A DNA stretch of 57,551 bases, taken from the NCBI GenBank assembly GCA_009777315.1, contig WRMD01000005.1, forward strand, positions 1 through 57,551, read 5' to 3'. Shown here one piece after another: positions 16,549 to 24,988 of the stretch. This DNA is from Candidatus Saccharimonadota bacterium (GTDB taxonomy: Bacteria > Patescibacteriota > Saccharimonadia > Saccharimonadales > Saccharimonadaceae). The position numbers were made by a program, and so were the translations under genes. Within the stretch, counting starts at the first letter, position 1. Every line of letters starts with the position of its first letter. The notes below the pieces were generated by a model. It was not told the origin of the DNA. It made no database searches and saw only the letters and a list, made by a program, of their open reading frames with translations.

Positions 16549-16986
16549 TTACATGTTCCTCTCGCCTTTAGGCCGGACTCCGCCGTGTGGCAGAGCGGTT
16601 TTATCTGTGATGCTCTCGATGGAAATACTAAAAGATGAAAGAGCGCGAATCGCCGCGTCACGGCCTAGGCCGATACCGTGAATATAAACCTCAGCTGAGC
16701 TGAGGCCGTGAGCAGTTTTGGCTTTTTCGATGGCCTTTTCGGCGGCGACGCCGGCAGCGTAGGCGGTGCCTTTTTTGCTGCCACGGAAACCGTTAGCGCC
16801 GGCGCTAGAAGAGGTGAGGACGGCGCCGGTTTTATCAGTAACGACGACAATGGTGTTGTTGAAGGTGGACTTGACGTGTACCTGGCCGGCAGAAACATGG
16901 CGTTTCTTAACTTTCTTACTGACGCGCTGAGTAGCGGCTTCCGCTACGGGTGCTTCTTGGGCTGGGATGTGCTTTTCTTCTTCCAT
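16549..16986 (-). CDS. rpsK: 30S ribosomal protein S11
   Basis: 145 residues, about 15 longer than usual because of an acidic/alanine N-terminal extension (MEEEKHIPAQEAPVAEAATQ). The core is typical: VHVKSTFNNTIVVVTD, GANGFRGSKKGTAYAAG, and the ending DKTALPHGGVRPKGERNM, a close relative of the usual HNGCRPPKRRRV tail but shorter. Binds the platform of the 30S subunit. Confidence 0.96.
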   Translation of the reverse strand: MEEEKHIPAQEAPVAEAATQRVSKKVKKRHVSAGQVHVKSTFNNTIVVVTDKTGAVLTSSSAGANGFRGSKKGTAYAAGVAAEKAIEKAKTAHGLSSAEVYIHGIGLGRDAAIRALSSFSISIESITDKTALPHGGVRPKGERNM

Positions 16987-17002
16987 ATTATTTACCTATT
17001 GA

Positions 17003-17389
17003 TTATGTCTTACTTGCTGCTTTTGGTTGCGCGCCGCCAACTGCTACACCTCGCCCCTTGCGAGTTTTAGCGTTAGTGCGCGTGCGTTGACCGCGGACGG
17101 GTAGGCCGTTTTTGTGGCGAGTGCCACGGTAGGCGTTGATGTCTTTAAGTCGCTTGATATTATTAGTATTGACGCGTTGAAGATTACCCTCAACTAGGAG
17201 CTCGGTAGATACCAGGTCATTAATCTTTTGCTCTTCGGCCTCGGTGAGATCTTTGACGCGTTTGGTGTTGTCGACCTTTGCCTTGGCGAGGAGCTTCTCG
17301 CTGGTAGTGCGACCGATGCCGTAAATAGCGGTCAGTCCGATTAGAACCTGCTTGTCGTTTGGTAGTGTAACGTTTGCAATACGTGCCAT
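17003..17389 (-). CDS. rpsM: 30S ribosomal protein S13
   Basis: 128 residues. IANVTLPNDKQVLIGLTAIYGIG at the start, AYRGTRHKNGLPVRGQRTRTNA near the end, then a basic tail. It contacts the 50S subunit and P-site tRNA. Preceded directly by rpmJ. Confidence 0.97.
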   Translation of the reverse strand: MARIANVTLPNDKQVLIGLTAIYGIGRTTSEKLLAKAKVDNTKRVKDLTEAEEQKINDLVSTELLVEGNLQRVNTNNIKRLKDINAYRGTRHKNGLPVRGQRTRTNAKTRKGRGVAVGGAQPKAASKT

Positions 17390-17393
17390 TTAT

Positions 17394-17513
17394 CTATCCT
17401 TGCCTCTGCTTATTCTTGGGTTTGCGCTTGTTGATAATGCGAAGAATGCCCTTGCGGCGAACGATGATATCGTTTTTGAGGTCGATTTTCTTGACGCTTG
17501 AGCGAACTTTCAC
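17394..17513 (-). CDS. rpmJ: 50S ribosomal protein L36, cysteine-free
   Basis: 39 residues, too short for most ORF calls: GTG start, then [20 protein letters not shown] and an ending KPKNKQRQG. The usual zinc ligands are all gone: the CxxC of typical L36 is DLKN here, and the later Cys and His are replaced. It is therefore the zinc-independent form. It lies between infA and rpsM, the normal place for rpmJ, with a purine-rich GGAGAAAGG region upstream of the GTG. Confidence 0.93.
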   Translation of the reverse strand: MKVRSSVKKIDLKNDIIVRRKGILRIINKRKPKNKQRQG

Positions 17514-17532
17514 TTTACCTTTCTCCTATTAT

Positions 17533-17751
17533 TTAATGGCGGAAGCTGATTCTGCCCTTTGTTAGATCGTAGGGGGTTAACTCAACTTCTACCTTGTCTC
17601 CCGCTACCAGCTTGATGTAGTTCTTTCTCATCTTGCCTGATATATGGGCGACAATTTTATGACCATTCTCCAATTCCACGTCAAACTGAGTGTTGGGCAG
17701 AGCCTTGACGACCTTGCCCGTCAATTTGATTACTTCTTTTTGACTAGCCAT
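17533..17751 (-). CDS. infA: Translation initiation factor IF-1
   Basis: 72 residues, full length, single OB fold: [41 protein letters not shown], and the ending [12 protein letters not shown]. Occupies the A site during initiation. It opens the ribosomal cluster; the minus-strand sequence just upstream has TGGTACCAT as a possible -10 and a short AATAAGG ribosome binding site. Confidence 0.97.
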   Translation of the reverse strand: MASQKEVIKLTGKVVKALPNTQFDVELENGHKIVAHISGKMRKNYIKLVAGDKVEVELTPYDLTKGRISFRH

Positions 17752-17889
17752 AAATTACCTTATTTATGGTACCACGCTTAAGAGAGGAAGTAAAGAGTAA
17801 AAACGAAGATTTTTAGGTTTTTTGCAAAAAAGCAAGTAAAAAGTGCGAAAAAATGTGTAAAACTGTGGATTACTTAGCTTTATTTAGTT

Positions 17890-18603
17890 CTATTCAACGC
17901 GTTCGAGGTGGGCGCGAACCATAACGCGATTCTCCATGGTGCGCTGGTTATGTAGCCAACGACCGGTGCAGGTAACGATACTGAGACTCGAGGAGCCGAG
18001 TGAAGAGAGCATGGTGGGCATGTGAAGGTTGGCTTCAGCGATGGACATAGTGAGGGTTTCAAAGACGCGATAGTGGAAGCGACGGCCATCGCCAGTTTCG
18101 ATGGTGATGGTTTCGCCGACTTTGAGATGACGCAGGTCATTGAAAACGGCCGGGAAATCGTTGCTGCTGTGCCCGGAGACGAAGACGGCGCCGGTATCAT
18201 CAGGTCGAGCGCTGTAGCGATACCAGCCGACGTGACGGGCATTGCTGGCGGTGAGGATTTGGCGGCTGGTGCTGCCGTCGGGGTTGTCGATGTTAGAGTA
18301 GCCGACGTGGCGGACGCAGGCGCGGTCGACGTTGGCGGAAGGGATCGAGATGAAGCGAGGCAGGTCGGCTGCAACCGCTTCGTTGACGCAAGGGTCTTGT
18401 TCGACTGGCAGATGCGGGTCAACTTCAAGGATTTCGCCGGTGGTGAGTGTGACGGCTGAACCGGTGGTTGGGTGTGCTTCGGCAAGGCGACGGCCGTTAC
18501 GAGTGGCGATGAGGCCGAGCACGGCCAACATCAAAACAATGACAAGAAGTGTAATGCGGAGGACTAGCTTAGCTGGTCGCTTTTGATCGTTTGGTTTTGC
18601 CAT
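17890..18603 (-). CDS. Sortase (class E/F-like)
   Basis: 237 residues from the ATG at 18603. An N-terminal basic segment and one transmembrane helix (about 13-33, LVLRITLLVIVLMLAVLGLI) anchor it outside. The sortase core has the catalytic His145 (FVSGHSS), Cys212 (VTCTGRW) and Arg226 (ENRVMV). Sortases cleave a C-terminal sorting signal and join the protein to an amino acceptor. I see no LPxTG-type substrate in the window. The gene starts inside the secY coding region (35 bp overlap), so the two are translationally coupled; an alternative upstream start at 18645 cannot be excluded. Confidence 0.9.
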   Translation of the reverse strand: MAKPNDQKRPAKLVLRITLLVIVLMLAVLGLIATRNGRRLAEAHPTTGSAVTLTTGEILEVDPHLPVEQDPCVNEAVAADLPRFISIPSANVDRACVRHVGYSNIDNPDGSTSRQILTASNARHVGWYRYSARPDDTGAVFVSGHSSNDFPAVFNDLRHLKVGETITIETGDGRRFHYRVFETLTMSIAEANLHMPTMLSSLGSSSLSIVTCTGRWLHNQRTMENRVMVRAHLERVE

Positions 18604-20032
18604 GTCCTTTGGCCTCGAGATTAACGTCTTCGCCGGTGTAGTCATCGTAGGATGTCATGAGCGCGCGAGAATTGAGCTGGCGCAAGCTTTCGAGGGCGAC
18701 CGTGACGGCGATGAGGAGGCCAGTGCCGTTCATGGAGAGATTCGGGATAGTGTTGCCTAGAAGGGCGAACATGAGGTAGTCGAGGACGAAGGGTAGAATG
18801 GCGATAAGGCCGAGGGTGAGGGCGCCGAAGAGATTGAGGCGACGGACGATGCTACCAAGGAAGTCGGCGGTCTGCTTGCCGGGGCGGACGCCGTCGATGA
18901 AGCCGCCTTGCTTCTGGATATTTTCGGCGATTTCAGACGGGGTGAAAATGATACTCGAATAGAAGTAGGTGAAGGCGACGACAAGGAGGAAGAAGAAGGC
19001 AGGGTAAATCAACCAAGAAGAACCAGCGGCGTAGGCTTCGGTGGTGGGGGAAGAAAACCAAGTGATGAGATTGTTGGCGAGGTCAGGGGCGCGGTCGGCG
19101 GAACGAAGGAGCTGGCCAAGGAAGGCTGGCAGGGAGAGGAAAGCCAGGGAGAAGATGACAGGGATGACGCCGGCGGAGATGAGTTTAATGGGAAGGATGC
19201 TGCGGACGCCGCCGTAGACGCTATTGCCGCGGACGCGTTTGGCGTAATTGATGACGACGATGCGCTGGGCTTCGTTGATCTTGACTAATATATATAGTGA
19301 GAGGAGGGCAATCCAGACGAGGCCGAGGGTGAGGAGGAGGGCGAAACCGTTAACTGGGATAGTGAACCAGCCGAAGACGCTCATGCCGCCGGCTGGATCG
19401 ATGAGGATAGCCCAGAGGGTAGCAAGGGTAGCGGGGAGAGTGCTGATGATGCTGGCGAAGATGATGGTGCTGATACCATTGCCGATGCCTTGCTCGGTGA
19501 TCATTTCGCCGATCCACATTAAGAGGATGGAGCCGGCGGTGGTGGCAGTGACGGCCATGACCCAGTCTTGGGTGCTGGCTTCGACAAAGGTGGGGACGTT
19601 GGCGGCGAGGACGGTGCGCTGTAAGATGAACATGAAGGCGATGGACTGGACGATGGCTAGAGGGACGGTGAGCATGCGAGTCCATTGGGCGAGCTTGCGG
19701 CGGCCGGTTTCGCCGTCTTTTTGCATTTCCTCGAGCTGAGGGAGGGCTTTGCTCATGAGCTGGACGATAATGGAGGCGGTGATGTAGGGGCCGAGGCCGA
19801 CCATGATAATGGAGAATTGAGTAAGAGAGCCACCGGAGATGAGGTCCATGAAGCCGCCGAGGTCGGTAGACTGGATGACACCGCGTAGGGCTTCTTGCAT
19901 GGTGATGGGGTCGGTGAGGGGGATGGGGACGTGCGCCAAAAGTCGGTATATAATAATTAACCCGATAAGGGCAAGGACACGTTTTAACATGGTCCTGTTC
20001 TTGAGTGACCTCAGAATCATCCGAAAATCCAT
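18569..20032 (-). CDS. secY: Protein translocase subunit SecY
   Basis: 487 residues with about ten membrane helices. It starts with a cytoplasmic segment and TM1 (MLKRVLALIGLIIIYRLL), has the plug region typical of the family (LTQFSIIMVGLGPYITASII), and the conserved cytoplasmic loop with YAKRVRG. The C-terminal tail is basic (EAKGHGKTKRSKATS) because it is read through the start of the sortase gene. No adk or map gene follows; the sortase takes that place. Confidence 0.96.
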   Translation of the reverse strand: MDFRMILRSLKNRTMLKRVLALIGLIIIYRLLAHVPIPLTDPITMQEALRGVIQSTDLGGFMDLISGGSLTQFSIIMVGLGPYITASIIVQLMSKALPQLEEMQKDGETGRRKLAQWTRMLTVPLAIVQSIAFMFILQRTVLAANVPTFVEASTQDWVMAVTATTAGSILLMWIGEMITEQGIGNGISTIIFASIISTLPATLATLWAILIDPAGGMSVFGWFTIPVNGFALLLTLGLVWIALLSLYILVKINEAQRIVVINYAKRVRGNSVYGGVRSILPIKLISAGVIPVIFSLAFLSLPAFLGQLLRSADRAPDLANNLITWFSSPTTEAYAAGSSWLIYPAFFFLLVVAFTYFYSSIIFTPSEIAENIQKQGGFIDGVRPGKQTADFLGSIVRRLNLFGALTLGLIAILPFVLDYLMFALLGNTIPNLSMNGTGLLIAVTVALESLRQLNSRALMTSYDDYTGEDVNLEAKGHGKTKRSKATS

Positions 20033-20069
20033 GACCTTATCGTATCAGAAGTCAAGGGGAGTTGCAATA

Positions 20070-20096
20070 GAGAAACGCCCCAAACGGGGCGCTCTC
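20070..20096 (-). terminator. Intrinsic terminator of the rplJ-rplL unit
   Basis: On the minus strand GCGCCCC, a GTTT loop, GGGGCG and a short T-run, about 40 bp after the rplL stop. Confidence 0.7.
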
Positions 20097-20136
20097 TGTG
20101 GACTTAACGTGTTCGGTCAGGTTGATTTTGTCGGTA

Positions 20137-20514
20137 TTACGCGAGTTCGACAGTCGCGCCAGCCTCTTCGAGAGACTTCTTGATGGTTTCTGCTTCGTCT
20201 TTCTTGACTTTTTCTTTGACGGTAGCAGGAGCGCCGTCAACGATGGCTTTAGCCTCACCGAGACCAAGGCCAGTAACTTCTTTGACGGCTTTGATGACGG
20301 CGATCTTCTGGGCGCCGGCTTCTTTAAGAACGACGTTGTATTCGCTCTTTTCTTCGGCAGCTGGGGCGTCGCCACCAGCAGCTGGACCAGCAACAGCCAC
20401 AGCGGCTGCAGCCGGCTCAATGCCGTATTCATCCTTGAGGATGGTTTTTAGTTCGTTTACTTCTAGTACCGTTAGCTTGGTTAGCTCTTCGGCAATCTTT
20501 TTTACATCTGCCAT
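20137..20514 (-). CDS. rplL: 50S ribosomal protein L7/L12
   Basis: 125 residues. N-terminal dimerisation helices ([20 protein letters not shown]), an alanine/glycine-rich hinge ([20 protein letters not shown]), and the factor-binding C-terminal domain ([23 protein letters not shown]). The stalk protein recruits elongation factors. The 114-bp gap to rplJ holds a copy of the two-hairpin repeat plus a third small hairpin right before the start codon, which may set the rplL/rplJ ratio. Confidence 0.97.
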   Translation of the reverse strand: MADVKKIAEELTKLTVLEVNELKTILKDEYGIEPAAAAVAVAGPAAGGDAPAAEEKSEYNVVLKEAGAQKIAVIKAVKEVTGLGLGEAKAIVDGAPATVKEKVKKDEAETIKKSLEEAGATVELA

Positions 20515-20525
20515 AAATACATAAG

Positions 20526-20616
20526 AAAACCTAGGTTTTACCGTATAGGAAAACCAAGGTTTTCCTCCTTTCCTTAACTGAATCCAAAAGAGACAAGTGA
20601 ATTGTCACTTTTGGAT
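20526..20616 (-). repeat. Two-hairpin repeat, copy 2 (between rplJ and rplL)
   Basis: Minus strand order: hairpin A (20582-20616; ATCCAAAAG with CTTTTGGAT, a one-base mismatch, GACAA/TTGTC, loop TTCAC), linker AGTTAAGGAAAGG, hairpin B (20547-20566; AGGAAAACC, two-base loop, GGTTTTCCT), then an extra hairpin AAAACC-TA-GGTTTT (20526-20539). It is transcribed as part of the rplJ-rplL mRNA. Confidence 0.7.
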
Positions 20617-20628
20617 GATTTTAATAAA

Positions 20629-21153
20629 TTAGCTGGTTGCTTTAGCTTCAACTCCGTCGAGAAGTGCGTGTAAGTTGCCGCCAAGTCCCGAAACAGTGTC
20701 GGTAAGTGGTGAAAGCAATTGCGCGATAACTTCGGCGATGAGCTGATTTTTGCTCGGAAGCTTGGCGAGGGCGGTGATGTCGGCTTGCGACATGACGATG
20801 CCATCTCCAGAGAAACCACCCTTGAGCTCGAGCGCGGCATGATCCGCGGCGAACTTGTCGAGCACCTGCGCGGGTGCGACTTCGTCCTCGGCGCTGGTAG
20901 CGTAGAGGAGTTGGCCATTAAGGTCGGTGGTAGAGGTATCCTTGTAGGCTGGCAGGTCTTTCATCGCCACGATAACGAGGCGGTTCTTGACTACCAAAAT
21001 CTCTACGCCGACTTCTCGAGCCTTACGGCGAAGTTCCTGGAGCTCTTTGACACTGAGGCCGTCATACTTAGCGTATGCGGTGGCCTTGGCGCCTTCGAGC
21101 CTGGTCTTGACTTTAGCAACCAAATCTTGTTTTTTATCACGACTGATAGCCAT
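20629..21153 (-). CDS. rplJ: 50S ribosomal protein L10
   Basis: 174 residues. The rRNA-binding domain starts AISRDKKQDLVAKVKTRLEG; the C-terminal helix that carries L7/L12 dimers lies near AQLLSPLTDTVSGLGGNLHALLDG. AAAGGA is 7 nt before the ATG. Preceded by an L10-type leader of about 170 nt. Confidence 0.96.
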   Translation of the reverse strand: MAISRDKKQDLVAKVKTRLEGAKATAYAKYDGLSVKELQELRRKAREVGVEILVVKNRLVIVAMKDLPAYKDTSTTDLNGQLLYATSAEDEVAPAQVLDKFAADHAALELKGGFSGDGIVMSQADITALAKLPSKNQLIAEVIAQLLSPLTDTVSGLGGNLHALLDGVEAKATS

Positions 21154-21199
21154 AATAAATCCTTTCTTTGGTTAAAATCTTGGGGCCTGTGGAGCCTCA

Positions 21200-21310
21200 A
21201 GACGTATTCCTGACCGAATTGTTAAGTCGGCGTCACCGTTTCTGGCAAGAGCCAGTAAGAGTCCTCGGTAGCAGATTAAGCGGCGGGGCGTTGGCCCGTT
21301 AGCGGCTACT
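21200..21310 (-). promoter_or_regulatory. Ribosomal L10 leader
   Basis: Minus-strand leader of rplJ contains ACCAAAGACAGTAG, a variable hairpin, then CTTAATCTGCTACCGAGG. This matches the pattern of the bacterial L10 leader, where L10(L12)n binds its own mRNA and represses it. The paired segments CAGTAG and CTGCTACC-type bases frame the kink-turn region. Recognised by pattern; a covariance search would settle it. Confidence 0.75.
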
Positions 21311-21329
21311 GTCTTTGGTAACTGATGGT

Positions 21330-21358
21330 AATATAGCATAGATCTGAAATGATTGCAA
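21330..21358 (-). promoter_or_regulatory. Promoter of rplJ-rplL
   Basis: TTGCAA (21353-21358), spacer 17, TATATT (21330-21335) preceded by ATGC. It overlaps the stop region of the ABC exporter gene upstream. Confidence 0.65.
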
Positions 21359-21359
21359 A

Positions 21360-23204
21360 TTATTCTTCGGCGAATTGGGCGTTGTAGAGGCGGGCGTAGG
21401 CGCCGTTTTGTTTGAGGAGGGCGGCGTGGGTGCCTTGTTCGATGATGTTGCCGTGTTCGACGACGAGGATGAGGTCGGCGTTTTTGATGGTGGAGAGGCG
21501 GTGGGCGATGACGAAGGTGGTGCGGCCGTGAGTGAGGGTTCTTAGGGCGTCTTGGATGAGCTGTTCGGTGCGGGTGTCGACGCTGGAAGTGGCTTCGTCG
21601 AGGATGAGCATGGGGGCATCGGCAAGCATGGCGCGGGCGATGGTAAGGAGTTGGCGTTCGCCGCTGGCGAGATGGTCGGAATCCTCGGAGATTTTGGTGT
21701 TGTAGCCTTCGGGGAGGCTCTCAATGATGTGGTCGACGTGGGCGCTGTCGACGACGCGGGCGAGTTCGCGAGTGGTGGCGGTGGGGCGGCCGAAAAGGAG
21801 GTTTTCTTTGATGGTGCCAGAGAAGAGCCAAGAATCTTGGAGGACCATGCCGAAGAGTTTGCGGACGTCGCTTCGGGCCATGGTGCAGGTGTCAACGTCG
21901 TCGATAGTGATGGTGCCAGAGGTAGGGTCGTAGAAGCGCATGAGGAGGTTGACGAGGGTGGTTTTGCCAGCGCCGGTGGGGCCGACGATAGCGACGATTT
22001 GGCCTGGTTTGACTTTGACAGAGAAATCTTGGATGGTTGGTTTGTCTGGGGTGTAGCTGAAGTTGACGTTGTTGAAGTTGACTTCACCGCGGACTTTTTT
22101 AATGAGGCTAGGCGATTTGGGGTCGAGGGATTCTTCGGGGGCGTCGAGAAAGCCGAAAACGCGTTCGCTGGCGGCGACAGTGGACTGGAGGACGGTGGTG
22201 ACTTGGGCGGCGGTAGAGAGAGGGCGGCCGAGCTGGTAGACATACTGGATGAAGGCTTGGATGTCGCCGATGGAGACTTGGCCATGGAGGGCTTTGTAGC
22301 TGCCGAAGAGGACTGTAGCGACGTAGCCGAAGTTAGAGATGAGCTGCATGGCTGGCATCATGAGGCCGGAGAGGAATTGGGCGAGGTGGCTGCTTTTTTT
22401 GAGGCGGTGGTTTTTTTGCTCGAAGTCGGTGATGGCGGTGGCTTCGCGGGTGAAGGCGCGGATGAGGAGTTGGCCGGTGTAGGTTTCTTCGATGTAGCCG
22501 TTAAGGTCGCCGAGTTCGCTAGCTTGGGCGCGGAAGTGTTTTTGGGTGCTTTTGGCGATGAGGATGACGACGATGGTGCCGACAGGGATGGTGAGGAGGG
22601 CGACGAGGGCAAGAGAGGGGCTGATGATGATCATCATGATAGCGATGCCGACGACTGTAGTGATGGAGGCGACGATTTGCTGGAGAGATTGTTGAAGGGT
22701 GGTGGCGATGGTTTCGAGGTCATTGGTGACAATGCTGAGGATGTCACCGTAAGGGCGCTTGTCGAAGTAGCTGACGGGGAGGTGGTTGATTTTGGTGGCG
22801 AGGTCGTTTCTGAGGTTTTGGACGAGGCGGATGGTGACTTTGTTGATGATGAGGCCGGAGATGATTTCGCAGAGGAAGCTGGCGATGAAGAGGACGAGGA
22901 TTTGGAAGGCGAGGGTGGCTAAGATGTGATAGTGGAAGGTAGCGCCGGGGAGATTTTGGCTGACAGCGAGCCAGTCGGCGACGACTTGATTGGTCATTTG
23001 GCCGAGGAGTTTAGGACTGATGATGACGAGGGCGGAGCTGAGCGCGGCGAGAATAATGGTGGCGATAATGGCGAGGCGAAAAGGTTTGAGTTCGGTAAGG
23101 AGGCGGCGGAGGCTGGCCTTGAAGTTCTTGGCTTTGTCGAGGTCGGGGCTGCCTGGGCTGCCTGGGCCGACACCGGGGCTGCTGCCTTTACCGCGTGGAG
23201 GCAT
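21360..23204 (-). CDS. ABC exporter half-transporter B (consensus Walker B)
   Basis: 614 residues: a six-helix type IV ABC exporter domain (about 30-350), then an ATPase domain with Walker A GPTGAGKTTL, Q-loop LQDSWLFSGTIKENLLFG, Walker B MLILDEATSSVD (catalytic Glu present) and H-loop FVIAHRLST. The signature is LASGERQ instead of LSGGQ. Together with the Asp at the equivalent place in the partner, this fits a heterodimeric exporter with one weakened ATP site (TM287/288 or LmrCD type). Substrate unknown. GGAGG precedes the ATG; it overlaps its partner gene by 17 bp. Confidence 0.93.
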   Translation of the reverse strand: MPPRGKGSSPGVGPGSPGSPDLDKAKNFKASLRRLLTELKPFRLAIIATIILAALSSALVIISPKLLGQMTNQVVADWLAVSQNLPGATFHYHILATLAFQILVLFIASFLCEIISGLIINKVTIRLVQNLRNDLATKINHLPVSYFDKRPYGDILSIVTNDLETIATTLQQSLQQIVASITTVVGIAIMMIIISPSLALVALLTIPVGTIVVILIAKSTQKHFRAQASELGDLNGYIEETYTGQLLIRAFTREATAITDFEQKNHRLKKSSHLAQFLSGLMMPAMQLISNFGYVATVLFGSYKALHGQVSIGDIQAFIQYVYQLGRPLSTAAQVTTVLQSTVAASERVFGFLDAPEESLDPKSPSLIKKVRGEVNFNNVNFSYTPDKPTIQDFSVKVKPGQIVAIVGPTGAGKTTLVNLLMRFYDPTSGTITIDDVDTCTMARSDVRKLFGMVLQDSWLFSGTIKENLLFGRPTATTRELARVVDSAHVDHIIESLPEGYNTKISEDSDHLASGERQLLTIARAMLADAPMLILDEATSSVDTRTEQLIQDALRTLTHGRTTFVIAHRLSTIKNADLILVVEHGNIIEQGTHAALLKQNGAYARLYNAQFAEE

Positions 23205-24984
23205 GGTCCTCCTTTTTGGTACGGCTTTCTTTTTTGAGTTCGGCTTCGCTGAATTGAGAACGGGCGATTTCTTGATAGATGGAGCAAGATTTCATGAGAT
23301 CGGCGTGGGTGCCGTGGCCGACTAGCTGGCCTTCATCAAGGACAAGAATCTGGTCGGCTTGGCGGATAGTGCTGATGCGTTGGGCGACGATGATGATATT
23401 GGCGTCTTTTTCGACGGTTTTTAAGGCGGCGCGGAGTTTCTGGTCGGTTTTGTAGTCGAGAGCAGAGAAGGAGTCGTCGAAGAGGTAGATTTTGGGGCGT
23501 TTGGCAAGGGCGCGGGCAATGCTGAGGCGTTGTTTTTGGCCGCCGCTGAAGTTATTACCGCCGCGAGTGACGGGTGTGGAGTAGGTTTTCTCGAGTTTTT
23601 CGATGAATTCGCTGGCTTGGGCAATGTCGGCGGCTTCGGGTATGCGGGAGGTTGCCCGGGTGCCGAAGGCGATGTTTTCAGCGATAGTACCGGTGAAGAG
23701 AAGGGCTTTTTGAGGGATGAAGCCGATGTGTTTTCTGAGGGTGGCGAAGTCGTAGTCGCGGACATTGATATTGTCGACTAGGACTTGACCTTTGGTGGTG
23801 TCGTAAAAGCGGGGGATGAGGTTTAAGAGGGTGCTTTTGCCGGAGCCGGTGGAGCCGATGATGGCGGTTATGGTGCCGGGGTGGCTGGTGAAACTGATGT
23901 TTTGGAGGACTGGGCGATCGGCGCCAGGGTAGGCGAAAGTGACGTCTCTAAACTCGACAATGCCCTGGGCGGTCTTGGGGGTGAGGGGGTTGTCTGGTGG
24001 GCGGATTTTGTTGCTGGTGCGGAGGACTTCGCGGATACGGCTCCAGCTAACCATGGCGCGAGGCAGTAATATAATTGTCATGGTCATGAACATGAAGCTT
24101 AAGAAGACTTGGATGGAGTATTGCATGAAGGCGATTAGTTGGCCGACGGCTAGGGTGCTGCTTTCGACGAGGTGAGCGCCGAACCAGATGACGCCGAGGA
24201 CGGAGAAGTTGAAAATGAGGCCGATGGTGGGTGAAAGAAGTGACATGGCGCGGCCGACAAAGAGATTGACGCTAGTGACGTCGTCGTTGGCTTTTTTGAA
24301 CTTTTTGAACTCGAGGGGTTGGTTGTTGAAGGCGCGGATGACGCGGAGACCGGTGAGGTTTTCGCGGGTAACGAGGTTGAGGCGGTCGATGAGTTTTTGG
24401 ATAATTTTGAATTTGGGGAGGACGATGTGGATAGTCATGAGGACGACAGCAAGGAGAATGCCGACCGAGAGGGCGATGACCCAGGTGAGGCTGGGGGCGG
24501 TGGCGATGGCCATGATGGTGGCGCCGATGGCCATGACCGGAGATTGGAGGGCGACGCGAAGGAGGAGGACGGAGGTTTGTTGGAGTTGTTGGACGTCATT
24601 GGTGGTACGGGTGATGAGGCTGGGGGTGCTGAATTGGTCGATCTCGGTGATGGAGAAGCTGATGATTTTCTTGAAAATGTCGGAGCGGAGGTTGGCGGCG
24701 AGTGAAGTGGAGATGCGGGCGGCGAAAAAGCCGGTGATGATCATGCCGACACCGCCGAGGCTGGCGACGACGAGCATGCGAAAGCCTTGATCCCAGATGA
24801 GGGTTTGGTTTTGGTTGACGATGCCTTGGTCGATAATGGTGGCCATGATTGTGGGGAGTTGGAGGCCGGCCCAGACCTGGACGAGGAGGCCGCCAAAAAG
24901 GAGGAGGATTTGCCACCAGAAGGGTAGTAGGTAGCGCAGGAAGGCGACTTTTGGGTTTTTAGGTGGTTTTTTGGATGAGTTCAC
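23188..24984 (-). CDS. ABC exporter half-transporter A (degenerate Walker B)
   Basis: 598 residues with the same architecture as the next gene. Walker A is GSTGSGKSTLL, signature FSGGQKQRLS, Walker B IYLFDDSFSALD with Asp in place of the catalytic Glu, and the H-loop reads IIVAQRIST (Gln for His). This is the non-hydrolysing half of a heterodimeric exporter. Start GTG four bases after the rplA stop without a clear Shine-Dalgarno, so translation probably depends on coupling to rplA. Expression together with L1 is an unusual context. Confidence 0.92.
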   Translation of the reverse strand: MNSSKKPPKNPKVAFLRYLLPFWWQILLLFGGLLVQVWAGLQLPTIMATIIDQGIVNQNQTLIWDQGFRMLVVASLGGVGMIITGFFAARISTSLAANLRSDIFKKIISFSITEIDQFSTPSLITRTTNDVQQLQQTSVLLLRVALQSPVMAIGATIMAIATAPSLTWVIALSVGILLAVVLMTIHIVLPKFKIIQKLIDRLNLVTRENLTGLRVIRAFNNQPLEFKKFKKANDDVTSVNLFVGRAMSLLSPTIGLIFNFSVLGVIWFGAHLVESSTLAVGQLIAFMQYSIQVFLSFMFMTMTIILLPRAMVSWSRIREVLRTSNKIRPPDNPLTPKTAQGIVEFRDVTFAYPGADRPVLQNISFTSHPGTITAIIGSTGSGKSTLLNLIPRFYDTTKGQVLVDNINVRDYDFATLRKHIGFIPQKALLFTGTIAENIAFGTRATSRIPEAADIAQASEFIEKLEKTYSTPVTRGGNNFSGGQKQRLSIARALAKRPKIYLFDDSFSALDYKTDQKLRAALKTVEKDANIIIVAQRISTIRQADQILVLDEGQLVGHGTHADLMKSCSIYQEIARSQFSEAELKKESRTKKEDHASTR

Positions 24985-24988
24985 TCAA

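Noticed and set aside
21552-22922. 456-residue ORF antisense to the ABC exporter gene
   Set aside because: It is the mirror frame of a G+C-rich coding sequence with strong Walker and signature motifs on the other strand; its product is a low-complexity Asp/Glu/Gly/Ala run without domains.
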